The notes under the pieces: model-generated | What the model was told of the DNA's origin: nothing | Databases searched by the model: none | The model's input: only the letters and a program-made list of their open reading frames with translations | DNA from: AP-15 sp963755435 | GTDB lineage: Bacteria > Pseudomonadota > Alphaproteobacteria > ATCC43930 > CGMCC-115725 | Direction: 5' to 3' | Length of the DNA: 64,000 nt | Assembly (NCBI GenBank): GCA_963755435.1 | Contig: CAVWJX010000003.1 | Coordinates: 682,001-746,000, forward strand | Program-made: the position numbers and the translations under genes | In this document: in pieces, positions 39,217 through 46,162 of the stretch | Position numbering within the stretch: position 1 is the first letter of the stretch | Layout of the letters: every line of letters begins with the position of its first letter

Positions 39217-40089
39217 ATGATGGCAGGGCTCGATGCGGTGCTGGAAACGGCGGCTGCCGAACGGCCGGCGACCGGCTTTGTCTTTACCGAGGGGCCATTG
39301 TGGCACCCCGACGGCTTTTATTATTTCGCCGATGTGCGGGCCAGCATGTTCTACCGGCTGCGCTTGGGGCAGACGCCGCAAACCCTGCGCAGCAATACCG
39401 GCGAGGGCAACGGCACGACCTTCGACTTGCAGGGACGCCTGGTGATCTGCGAGGGCGGCAACCGGCGGCTCACCCGCTGGTCCGACGACACCCGCAGCGA
39501 AGTCTTGATCGATCGCTACGAGGGCAAGCGGCTCAACCGCCCCAACGATGTCGTCTGCAAGTCCGACGGCAGCATCTGGTTCACCGACCCGGGATTGCGG
39601 GTGCCGCTCGCCAATAAGGAATTGCCGCATTCCGGCGTCTACGCGGTCAACCCCGATGGCACGAGCCGGCTCGTCGCCGAGTTCGAGTATCCGAACGGGC
39701 TGGCGTTTTCGCCCGACGAGCGGGTGCTCTATGTGGCCAATACCCGCCACGCCCAATACATCCACGCGATCGATCTCGACAGCGCCGGCAATATGGTCAA
39801 GCGGCGGATCTTCGCCGACATGTCGTCGGTGGAGACCGACGGCGTGCCGGACGGCATGAAGGTCGATGTCGAGGGCCGGGTCTATTGCACCGGCCCCGGC
39901 GGCACCTGGGTGTTCGCGGCCGACGGCTCGCGGCTCGGCATCATCCGCACGCCGGAGGTCCCGGCCAACCTCGCCTTTGGCGGCCCCGACCTGAAGACGA
40001 TCTTCTTTACCGCGCGGACTTCGGTCTACACCCTGCGCGCCAAGGTGCCGGGCCAGCCGCATCCGTGGTACCGTGCACGCGCCAAGTAA
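39217..40089 (+). CDS. SMP-30/gluconolactonase family protein
   Basis: A 290-residue six-bladed beta-propeller hydrolase, start ATG 39217 after GGGAGGG. Metal ligands fit E in FTEGPLWHPDG (near residue 25), N in RLNRPNDVVCKSDGSIWFTDPG and D in SSVETDGVPDGMKVDVEGRVY. Such enzymes open sugar or other lactones using calcium or zinc. There is no signal peptide, so it is cytoplasmic. It stands between ridA and a flavin monooxygenase on the same strand, consistent with hydrolysis of a lactone formed by Baeyer-Villiger-type oxidation; that link is inference. Confidence 0.9.
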   Translation: MMAGLDAVLETAAAERPATGFVFTEGPLWHPDGFYYFADVRASMFYRLRLGQTPQTLRSNTGEGNGTTFDLQGRLVICEGGNRRLTRWSDDTRSEVLIDRYEGKRLNRPNDVVCKSDGSIWFTDPGLRVPLANKELPHSGVYAVNPDGTSRLVAEFEYPNGLAFSPDERVLYVANTRHAQYIHAIDLDSAGNMVKRRIFADMSSVETDGVPDGMKVDVEGRVYCTGPGGTWVFAADGSRLGIIRTPEVPANLAFGGPDLKTIFFTARTSVYTLRAKVPGQPHPWYRARAK

Positions 40090-40099
40090 AAGTTAATCT

Positions 40100-40239
40100 C
40101 ACCACAGAGGCGCAGAGAACACGGAGAAACACAAATTCGTCATTCCCGCGAAAGCGGGAACCCAGGGTTGCAAGCGCTCGGCCGTGCGCTCTGGATCCCT
40201 TGCGGTGATGACAATACCCATCTCTGTGCCTCTGTGGTG
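40100..40239. repeat. MITE-like 140-bp palindromic element
   Basis: The termini CACCACAGAGG(C)GCAGAGA (40100-40118) and its inverted copy (40221-40239) match at 18 of 19 bases. Inside lies a second palindromic part with cattcccgcgaaagcgggaac and, further on, ctggatccc. The element fills most of the 173-bp gap between the lactonase and monooxygenase genes. Sequences of this look are dispersed repeats in many proteobacteria. No target-site duplication is evident. Confidence 0.72.
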
Positions 40240-40262
40240 AACCCTTACTAGGGAGAGCAATC

Positions 40263-41402
40263 ATGAAAGTCGGCATCGCGCTCAACATGCTGTCCGAGCC
40301 CGGACGTATCGATGCGGCGGTGGTCGGCGACCATCTGGCGATGGGCGACCTCGCCGAGCCCTTGGGCTTCAACTCGCTGTTTGCGCTCGAGCATCACTTC
40401 ACCGGCTACGCGATGTCGCCGGCGCCATTGCAGCTCCTGGCCTATTTCGCCGGGCGCACCAAGCGGATCACCTTCGGCACCTCGGTCATCGTGCTGCCGT
40501 GGCACGACCCGGTGCGGGTCGCCGAGGAGATCGCGCTCCTCGACATCTTGTGCGGCGGGCGCTGTCTCTTCGGCTTTGGCCGGGGGGCGGCGAGTGTCGA
40601 ATATGCGGGCTTCCGGATTCCGATGGGCGAGGCCAGGCCGCGCTTTGCCGAAGCAGCCCAGCTGATCCGCAAGGCGCTCGCCGAGCCCGAATTCGAGTGG
40701 CAGGGCGAGTTCTACCAGATCCCGAAGACGGCGATCCGGCCGCGCCCGATCTCGCATCCCGAGGAGCGCTTTTTCGCCTCGTCAGTCAGCCCGGAATCCG
40801 CCGAGATCATGGCCAAGCTCGGCTTTGGCATATTGGTGGTGATGCAGAACGAATGGCCGAAGGCGGCGGAAAACATCGTCGCCTATCGCGAGATCGCCAA
40901 GAGCGTCGGCCACAACCCGCCGCCGCCGATCATCCTGACCAATGTTTCGTGCGCCGAGAGCCGCGGGGAGGCGAATGACCGGGCGATGCAATGGCTCGGC
41001 AAGAAGTGGGAGTCGATCGACAACCACTATCATTTCTCCGACGGCCACCTCGCCACGGTCAAGGGCTACGAGACCTACGGCAAGATGGCCAAGACCTATG
41101 CCAGGCTGCAGGACGAGGAAGAACGGGTCCGGGCCACCGAGTTCTACGTCAAGATCCAGATCGTCGGCACCCCCGAGGACTGCCTCGGCCAGATCGCCGA
41201 ATTGCAGCGGGTGACCGGCACCGACCATGTCGTCACCGAATTCTCGTTCGGCGGCATCCCGCACAGCGATGCCGAAAAGAACATGCGGCTCTTCGCCGGT
41301 CGGGTGTTGCCGACACTGCAGCACGACGCGGCTTTCGCCACGCCGGCCGCGCCGATCTTGCCGCCGCCGACGGCCTCGCCCGACCTGTTCGCCCCGGCTT
41401 AA
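40263..41402 (+). CDS. LLM-class flavin-dependent oxidoreductase
   Basis: A 379-residue luciferase-like enzyme; ATG 40263 follows GGGAGAGC. FNSLFALEHHFTGYAMSP and RTKRITFGTSVIVLPWHDPVRVAEEIALLD are barrel elements around the flavin; CGGRCLFGFGRGAA is the phosphate-binding loop. It differs strongly from the enzyme at 37.3-38.5 kb, so these are not a recent duplication. The C-terminus has a Pro/Ala-rich tail (PAAPILPPPTASPD). Substrate unknown; it needs a flavin reductase not encoded nearby. Confidence 0.88.
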   Translation: MKVGIALNMLSEPGRIDAAVVGDHLAMGDLAEPLGFNSLFALEHHFTGYAMSPAPLQLLAYFAGRTKRITFGTSVIVLPWHDPVRVAEEIALLDILCGGRCLFGFGRGAASVEYAGFRIPMGEARPRFAEAAQLIRKALAEPEFEWQGEFYQIPKTAIRPRPISHPEERFFASSVSPESAEIMAKLGFGILVVMQNEWPKAAENIVAYREIAKSVGHNPPPPIILTNVSCAESRGEANDRAMQWLGKKWESIDNHYHFSDGHLATVKGYETYGKMAKTYARLQDEEERVRATEFYVKIQIVGTPEDCLGQIAELQRVTGTDHVVTEFSFGGIPHSDAEKNMRLFAGRVLPTLQHDAAFATPAAPILPPPTASPDLFAPA

Positions 41403-41558
41403 GTAGCGTGCATTTGCGCGGCGGAAGCGTCATTGCCGAGGAGCCGCGCCGAGGAGCCGCGCCGGGGCGCCACGACGACGCATTGGCTGGGCGCGCCATG
41501 ACGGTCGGCGACAAGACGAACGGGGTCGGGTTCCCGCGGTTCGGTCCTGGAGACGGCG

Positions 41559-42932
41559 ATGCCCGACTATGACGCGATCGTGATCGGCACTGGTCAGGCC
41601 GGGCCGGCCTTGGCGTTGCGGCTCGCTGGGGCCGGGATGAAGGTTGCGGTCGCCGAGCGCAAGCTCGTCGGCGGCACCTGCGTCAACACCGGCTGCACGC
41701 CGACCAAGACCCTGGTGGCGAGCGCCTATGCGGCGCAGACCGTGCGGCGCGCGGCCGAGTACGGGGTTTCGATCGGCGGCGAGGTCGCGGTCGACATGAA
41801 GCGGGTCAAGGCGCGCAAGGACGCGGTCGTGGCGCAATCGCGCGATGGCCTGACCGCGGCGCTCGAAGGCAATGCCAACTGCACGCTCTACCGCGGCCAT
41901 GCGCGCTTATTGTCTTCGCGCGAAGTCGAGATCGGCAGCGAGCGGCTCAACGCCGAGCGGATCTTTCTCAATGTCGGCGGGCGCGCCGTGGTGCCGGGCT
42001 GGCCCGGCGTCGGCGAGGTGCCCTATCTGACCAACTCGTCGATGATGGACCTCGATTTCCTGCCGCGGCATCTGGTGGTCGTCGGCGGCGGCTATGTCGG
42101 GCTCGAATTCGCCCAGATCTACCGGCGCTTCGGCAGCGCGGTGACGGTCATTGAGCGGGCGCCCCGGCTGATCGCGCACGAGGACGAGGATGTGTCGGCG
42201 GCGGTGCAACAGATCGTCGAGCGGGAGGGGATCGCGGTCCGGCTCAACGCCGAATGCATCAGCTTCGCCAACAAGGGCGACGAAGTCGTCGCCAGGGCCA
42301 ACTGTACCGAGGGCGCACCCGAGATCGCCGGCTCGCACCTGCTGCTCGCGGTCGGCCGGCGGCCCAATACCGACGATCTGGGGCTCGACCGGGCCGGGGT
42401 GCAGCTCGATCAGCGCGGCTATATCGAGGCCGATGACGAGTTGCGCACCAATGTGCCGGGGATCTGGGCGCTCGGCGACTGCAACGGCAAGGGCGCCTTC
42501 ACCCACACCGCCTACAATGATTACGAGATCGTCGCGGCCAATCTGCTCGACCACGACCCGCGCCGGGTCAGCGACCGCGTCACCGCCTACGCGCTCTACA
42601 TCGATCCGCCGTTGGGCCGCGCCGGCATGACCATGGCCGAGGCGCGCGCCAGCGGCAGACGGGTGCTGGCCGGGCAGCGGCCGATGATCCGGGTTGCACG
42701 CGCCATCGAAAAAGGCGAGACCCAGGGTTTCATGCGCATCCTCGTCGACGGCGATACCAAGGAAATCCTCGGCGCCTCGATCCTCGGTCCCGGCGGCGAC
42801 GAGGCGATCCACTGCATCCTCGACCTGATGTACGCCAAGGCGCCCTATCCGGTGCTGCAGCGGGCGATGCACATCCACCCGACGGTATCGGAGCTGATCC
42901 CGACGATACTCGGCGAATTGCAGCCCCTTTGA
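41559..42932 (+). CDS. Pyridine nucleotide-disulfide oxidoreductase (mercuric reductase-like)
   Basis: A 457-residue FAD enzyme of the class I disulfide reductase group. It has an N-terminal FAD motif AIVIGTGQAGPALALRL, the redox-active pair CVNTGC (C41/C46), an NAD(P) Rossmann motif VVVGGGYVGLEFAQ, the second FAD motif GIWALGDCNGKGAFTHT, and the dimer-interface active-site region MHIHPTVSEL. It lacks an extra N-terminal metal-binding domain, so it is probably a reductase of unknown disulfide or quinone rather than true MerA. A 13-bp unit is duplicated upstream (41435-41460). Confidence 0.9.
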   Translation: MPDYDAIVIGTGQAGPALALRLAGAGMKVAVAERKLVGGTCVNTGCTPTKTLVASAYAAQTVRRAAEYGVSIGGEVAVDMKRVKARKDAVVAQSRDGLTAALEGNANCTLYRGHARLLSSREVEIGSERLNAERIFLNVGGRAVVPGWPGVGEVPYLTNSSMMDLDFLPRHLVVVGGGYVGLEFAQIYRRFGSAVTVIERAPRLIAHEDEDVSAAVQQIVEREGIAVRLNAECISFANKGDEVVARANCTEGAPEIAGSHLLLAVGRRPNTDDLGLDRAGVQLDQRGYIEADDELRTNVPGIWALGDCNGKGAFTHTAYNDYEIVAANLLDHDPRRVSDRVTAYALYIDPPLGRAGMTMAEARASGRRVLAGQRPMIRVARAIEKGETQGFMRILVDGDTKEILGASILGPGGDEAIHCILDLMYAKAPYPVLQRAMHIHPTVSELIPTILGELQPL

Positions 42933-42952
42933 GATGAGCCGGAGATGAGCCG
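42931..42952. repeat. 11-bp tandem duplication starting in the oxidoreductase stop codon
   Basis: gagatgagccg occurs twice in tandem; the first GA completes the TGA stop at 42930-42932, and each copy carries another TGA (ga-tga-g). Confidence 0.8.
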
Positions 42953-43041
42953 GCCGATCGCTGCCGAGGCGCGAGGCGACCGTTGTGCCTCGGGTGGTTT
43001 CCGGTGCGCGGCGAGCGGATCGAACCCGGCGGCGAGCGGCG

Positions 43042-43869
43042 ATGCCCGAACTCCCTGAGGTCGAGACCGTGCGGCGCGGGCTGGCGCTCAAAATGAGCGG
43101 CCGGCGGATCGTGCGCGCCGAACTGCGCCGAGCCGATCTGCGCCGGCCGTTTCCGCCGGCCCTGGCCGAGCGGCTCGCCGGCGCGCTGATCGGCCAGCTC
43201 GCTCGTCGCGGCAAGTATATTTTGGTCGAGCTCGACGCCGATGGCTTGCTCTTGCTGCATCTCGGCATGTCGGGGCGGATCACCGCCGGCGACGCATCGC
43301 AGCCCGAGGTGCCTCACGACCACGTGGTGCTGACCCTCGACGACGGCACCGTCGTCCGCTTCAACGATGCCCGCCGTTTCGGCACCCTCGACTATCTGCG
43401 GCGCGGCGAGGCCGGCGGCCACCCGCTGTTGGCCGGGCTCGGGCCCGAGCCGCTCGAAGCCGGGTTCGACGGCGCCTACCTCGCCGCGAAATTCGCCGGC
43501 AAGCTGACCTCGCTCAAGGCCGCCCTGCTCGATCAGCGGATCGTCGCCGGGCTCGGCAACATCTATGTGTGCGAGGCGCTTTATCGCGCGGGGCTGTCGC
43601 CGCGCCGGCTCGCCGGGTCGATCGGCCGCGGCCGGGCCGAGCGGCTGGTCGCGGCGATCCGCGCGGTGCTCGGCGAAGCGATCGAGGCCGGCGGCTCCTC
43701 GCTGCGCGACTATGTGCAGGCCGATGGCGAGCTCGGCTATTTCCAGCATCGCTGGGCGGTCTACGGGCGTGAGGGCGAGCCCTGCCCCGGCTGCGATTGC
43801 GCCGAAGGGGTGCGCCGCATCGTCCAGTCCGGCCGCTCGACATTCTTTTGCGCGAAACGCCAGCGGTGA
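43042..43869 (+). CDS. mutM: Formamidopyrimidine-DNA glycosylase (Fpg)
   Basis: A 275-residue base-excision repair enzyme removing 8-oxoguanine. After the start Met, Pro2-Glu3 (MPELPEVETVRRGL) supply the catalytic N-terminus, and the beta-hairpin lysine is in RRGKYILVEL; LHLGMSGR and LKAALLDQRIVAGLGNIYVCEAL (H2TH region) are conserved. The C-terminal zinc finger is incomplete: CPGCDC is followed by IVQSGRSTFFCAKRQR, so the fourth cysteine of the usual FxCPxCQ is arginine. The DNA-contacting arginine of GRSTFF remains. A single T-to-C change (TGC to CGC) would explain it. Enoyl-CoA hydratase follows after 14 bp, an order conserved in many alphaproteobacteria. Confidence 0.95.
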   Translation: MPELPEVETVRRGLALKMSGRRIVRAELRRADLRRPFPPALAERLAGALIGQLARRGKYILVELDADGLLLLHLGMSGRITAGDASQPEVPHDHVVLTLDDGTVVRFNDARRFGTLDYLRRGEAGGHPLLAGLGPEPLEAGFDGAYLAAKFAGKLTSLKAALLDQRIVAGLGNIYVCEALYRAGLSPRRLAGSIGRGRAERLVAAIRAVLGEAIEAGGSSLRDYVQADGELGYFQHRWAVYGREGEPCPGCDCAEGVRRIVQSGRSTFFCAKRQR

Positions 43870-43883
43870 GAGGCAGCCACGGG

Positions 43884-44717
43884 ATGAGCGAGAAATCAGG
43901 AAGCGAGAAATCAGGGAGCGAGAAATCAGGGAGCGAGAAATCAGGCGGTCCAAACATCCTGGTCGAGCGCCGCGGGGCGGTCGGGATCGTCACCTTGAAC
44001 CGGCCGCAGGCGCTGAACGCGCTGAACGCGGCACTGATCGCCGAGCTGGCCGCCGCCCTCGACGATCTCGAAGCCGACGGGGCGATCGGCGCGATCGTCC
44101 TGACCGGCAACGACAAGGCCTTTGCCGCCGGCGCCGACATCAAGGAAATGGTCGCGAAGAGCTATCCCGAAATTTATCTCGAGGACTTTATCACCAAGGG
44201 CTGGGAGCGGGTCGGGCAATGCCGCAAGCCGGTGGTCGCCGCGGTCGGCGGATTTGCCCTCGGCGGCGGCTGCGAGATCGCGATGATGTGCGACATCGTC
44301 ATTGCCGCCGATAGCGCGCGTTTCGGCCAGCCGGAGATCCAGCTCGGCACCATGCCGGGCGCCGGCGGAACCCAGCGCCTCGCCCGCTTTGTCGGCAAGG
44401 CGAAGGCGATGGATCTGTGCCTGACCGGGCGGATGATGGACGCCGCCGAGGCCGAGCGGGCGGGGCTCGTCAGTCGTGTCGTCCCGGCCGCGGACCTCCT
44501 GCCCGAAGCGGTCAAGGTGGCCGAGCGGGTCAGCCAGATGTCGCGGCCGATCGCGATGATGGTCAAGGAGGCGGTCAACCGCGCCTATGAGACGACGCTC
44601 GCCGAGGGGGTGCGCTTCGAGCGGCGGCTGTTCCACGCGACCTTCGCTACCGCGGACCGCAAGGAGGGCATGGCCGCCTTTATCGACAAGCGCAAGCCCG
44701 CCTTTCGCAACCGCTGA
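43884..44717 (+). CDS. Enoyl-CoA hydratase/isomerase (crotonase family)
   Basis: A 277-residue crotonase that hydrates 2-enoyl-CoA in beta-oxidation. The oxyanion-hole motifs are AFAAGADIKEM and GFALGGGCEIAMMCDIVIAAD, and the two catalytic glutamates lie in ARFGQPEIQLGTMPGAGGTQRL. After the ATG 43884 come four copies of SEKSG, a tail absent from the family; the conserved protein begins ILVERRGAVGIVTLNRPQALNAL. The gene usually precedes rpsT and dnaA in related bacteria; here a convergent TRAP-type gene follows instead. Confidence 0.93.
   Translation: MSEKSGSEKSGSEKSGSEKSGGPNILVERRGAVGIVTLNRPQALNALNAALIAELAAALDDLEADGAIGAIVLTGNDKAFAAGADIKEMVAKSYPEIYLEDFITKGWERVGQCRKPVVAAVGGFALGGGCEIAMMCDIVIAADSARFGQPEIQLGTMPGAGGTQRLARFVGKAKAMDLCLTGRMMDAAEAERAGLVSRVVPAADLLPEAVKVAERVSQMSRPIAMMVKEAVNRAYETTLAEGVRFERRLFHATFATADRKEGMAAFIDKRKPAFRNR
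43887..43946. repeat. 15-bp in-frame tandem repeat, 4 copies, at the start of the enoyl-CoA hydratase gene
   Basis: The unit agcgagaaatcagg(a/g/c) is repeated four times directly after the ATG and adds SEKSG four times to the N-terminus. The last base is the only variable position. Unit length keeps the frame, so copy number can change without loss of the enzyme. The AT-rich unit contrasts with its GC-rich surroundings. Confidence 0.95.
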
Positions 44718-44763
44718 CCGGGAGCGGCGGGGCTGGACCGCGCCAGGTTTGCATCGAGCAGCT

Positions 44764-45702
44764 TTAGCCGCCGATCGCGCCCGAATAGGTTTCGAGCAGC
44801 CGCCAGGCGTCGGGGCCGGCCCGCTCGCGCCAGCGTGCGTAGAATGGACCGAGCCGGGCGCGAAAGCTCGCGGGGTCGGCGGTGTTGACGATCATGCCGC
44901 GGAGCGCAAGTTCCTCGGCCCCGGCGAGATTGATCGCCTCGGTGTCCTGGCGCTGCAGCAATGCGGCTTTCTCGGCATTGGCCTCGACGACCCGCTGAAT
45001 CTCGGCCGGCAATGCGGCCCAGGCGCCGGCATTGGCGATCAGCGTGAAGCCGGACCACCAATGCCGGGTCAGGCTCAGATGGCCCTGCACCTCGTAGAGC
45101 TTCAGCGACAGGACGACGCCGAGCGGGTCGCTCTGGCCGTCGAAGCGGTGCGCCTTCAGGGCCTCGTACATGCCGCTGAACGGGACATAGCCGGCCTCGG
45201 CGCCGAAGGTCTCGAAGAAGTCGCGGGCGATGGCGCCGCCGGGGCTGCGGATCTTCAGCCCGGCAAGATCGGCGGCGGTGTCGATCGGGCGGGTGCTGGT
45301 GGTCAGGTGATGAAACCCGTTCTGCAGGCAATGGCGAAACGCATGCAGGCCGTGTTGCGCCAATTCGCCGCGAATGCGCTCGCCGAGCCCGCCGTCGAGG
45401 GCGGCGAACACCGCCGTCGAGTGGGCAAAGGCAAAAGGCAGCAGCGGCAGCGCGCTGGTCGGCGCCAGATCGCCGAGGGTGGCGCCGGCGACAAAGAATT
45501 CGAGCGCGCCCTGTCGCAGATCGGCCAGCATCTTGGGGTCGGGGCCGAGCCGGCTTTCCGGAAACACTTCGAGCCGGAACGCGCCCTGGGTCTCGCGGCC
45601 GATCGCCTCGGCCATCTCGGCCAGCCGCTGTTGCGTCGGGCTGCCGACCGGCTGATTGAGGCCGAGACGATAGTGAAAGCGCGGCGGCGGAGCGGTCGGC
45701 AT
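44764..45702 (-). CDS. TRAP transporter substrate-binding protein (DctP family), no signal peptide seen
   Basis: A 312-residue DctP-type solute-binding protein. FHYRLGLNQPVGSPTQQRLAEMAEAIGRET and LGPDPKMLADLRQGALEFFVAG are the opening family blocks; GLKIRSPGGAIARDFFETFGAEAGYVPFSGMYEAL contains the carboxylate-binding arginine region; RFDGQSDPL and HLSLTRHWWSGFTLI follow. TRAP receptors are periplasmic, but this start (MPTAPPPRFHY) carries no signal peptide and no upstream in-frame start supplies one. No DctQ/DctM membrane subunits are adjacent. Either the 5' end is lost or altered, or the protein has been re-used in the cytoplasm. Confidence 0.82.
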   Translation of the reverse strand: MPTAPPPRFHYRLGLNQPVGSPTQQRLAEMAEAIGRETQGAFRLEVFPESRLGPDPKMLADLRQGALEFFVAGATLGDLAPTSALPLLPFAFAHSTAVFAALDGGLGERIRGELAQHGLHAFRHCLQNGFHHLTTSTRPIDTAADLAGLKIRSPGGAIARDFFETFGAEAGYVPFSGMYEALKAHRFDGQSDPLGVVLSLKLYEVQGHLSLTRHWWSGFTLIANAGAWAALPAEIQRVVEANAEKAALLQRQDTEAINLAGAEELALRGMIVNTADPASFRARLGPFYARWRERAGPDAWRLLETYSGAIGG

Positions 45703-45802
45703 AAGGCGATCATAGCGGCCGGCGCCGGCAGCGCAACGGCGCGCCCTGGCGCCGGCTGGCGGGCGACCCGGTTGAGTGAGGCCGCGCAGGGTGGCGCGCG
45801 GT

Positions 45803-46162
45803 TCAGTGGTGGGGATCGTGCTCGCTTGCGGCTAAGAGGGGCTCCCAGGCCTGGGCGAGTTCGGCGAGGCGCACCGGGGCGGCGGTTTCATCGTAGAGCT
45901 GCCGCGCCTCGGCGGCCGGGCCGCGGCGGCTGCCGAGCGCCAGCACCCGGACCGTGCGCCGAACCGCCCCTTGCGGCAGCACGACGAGATCGGCGACCCG
46001 CAGCAGGTGATTGGCTTTGCGCGCGGCGCTGCCATTGACCGTCACCGCGCCGGCGGCGCACAGCCGGGCGGCCTGCGAGCGGCTCTTGGCCAGCCGCGCG
46101 AACCACAACCATTGGTCGAGCCGTCGGGCCGGCGCCTCGCACCCGGTGGCACCGGCGCTCAA
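45803..46162 (-). CDS. S4-domain RNA-binding protein (HslR-like)
   Basis: About 119 residues. The S4 fold is clear: RLDQWLWFARLAKSRSQAARLCAAGAVTVNGSAARKANHLLRVAD LVVL (broken here by spacing), as in the heat-shock S4 protein that recycles stalled 50S subunits. The likely start is TTG 46162, whose last bases overlap the helicase stop (TTGA); no ATG or GTG fits better. As sequenced, its frame is also open into the helicase gene because of a frameshift there, giving a false 1021-codon fusion. Helicase, S4 and usually ferredoxin and CarD genes are neighbours in alphaproteobacteria; the last two are absent here. Confidence 0.85.
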   Translation of the reverse strand: MSAGATGCEAPARRLDQWLWFARLAKSRSQAARLCAAGAVTVNGSAARKANHLLRVADLVVLPQGAVRRTVRVLALGSRRGPAAEARQLYDETAAPVRLAELAQAWEPLLAASEHDPHH

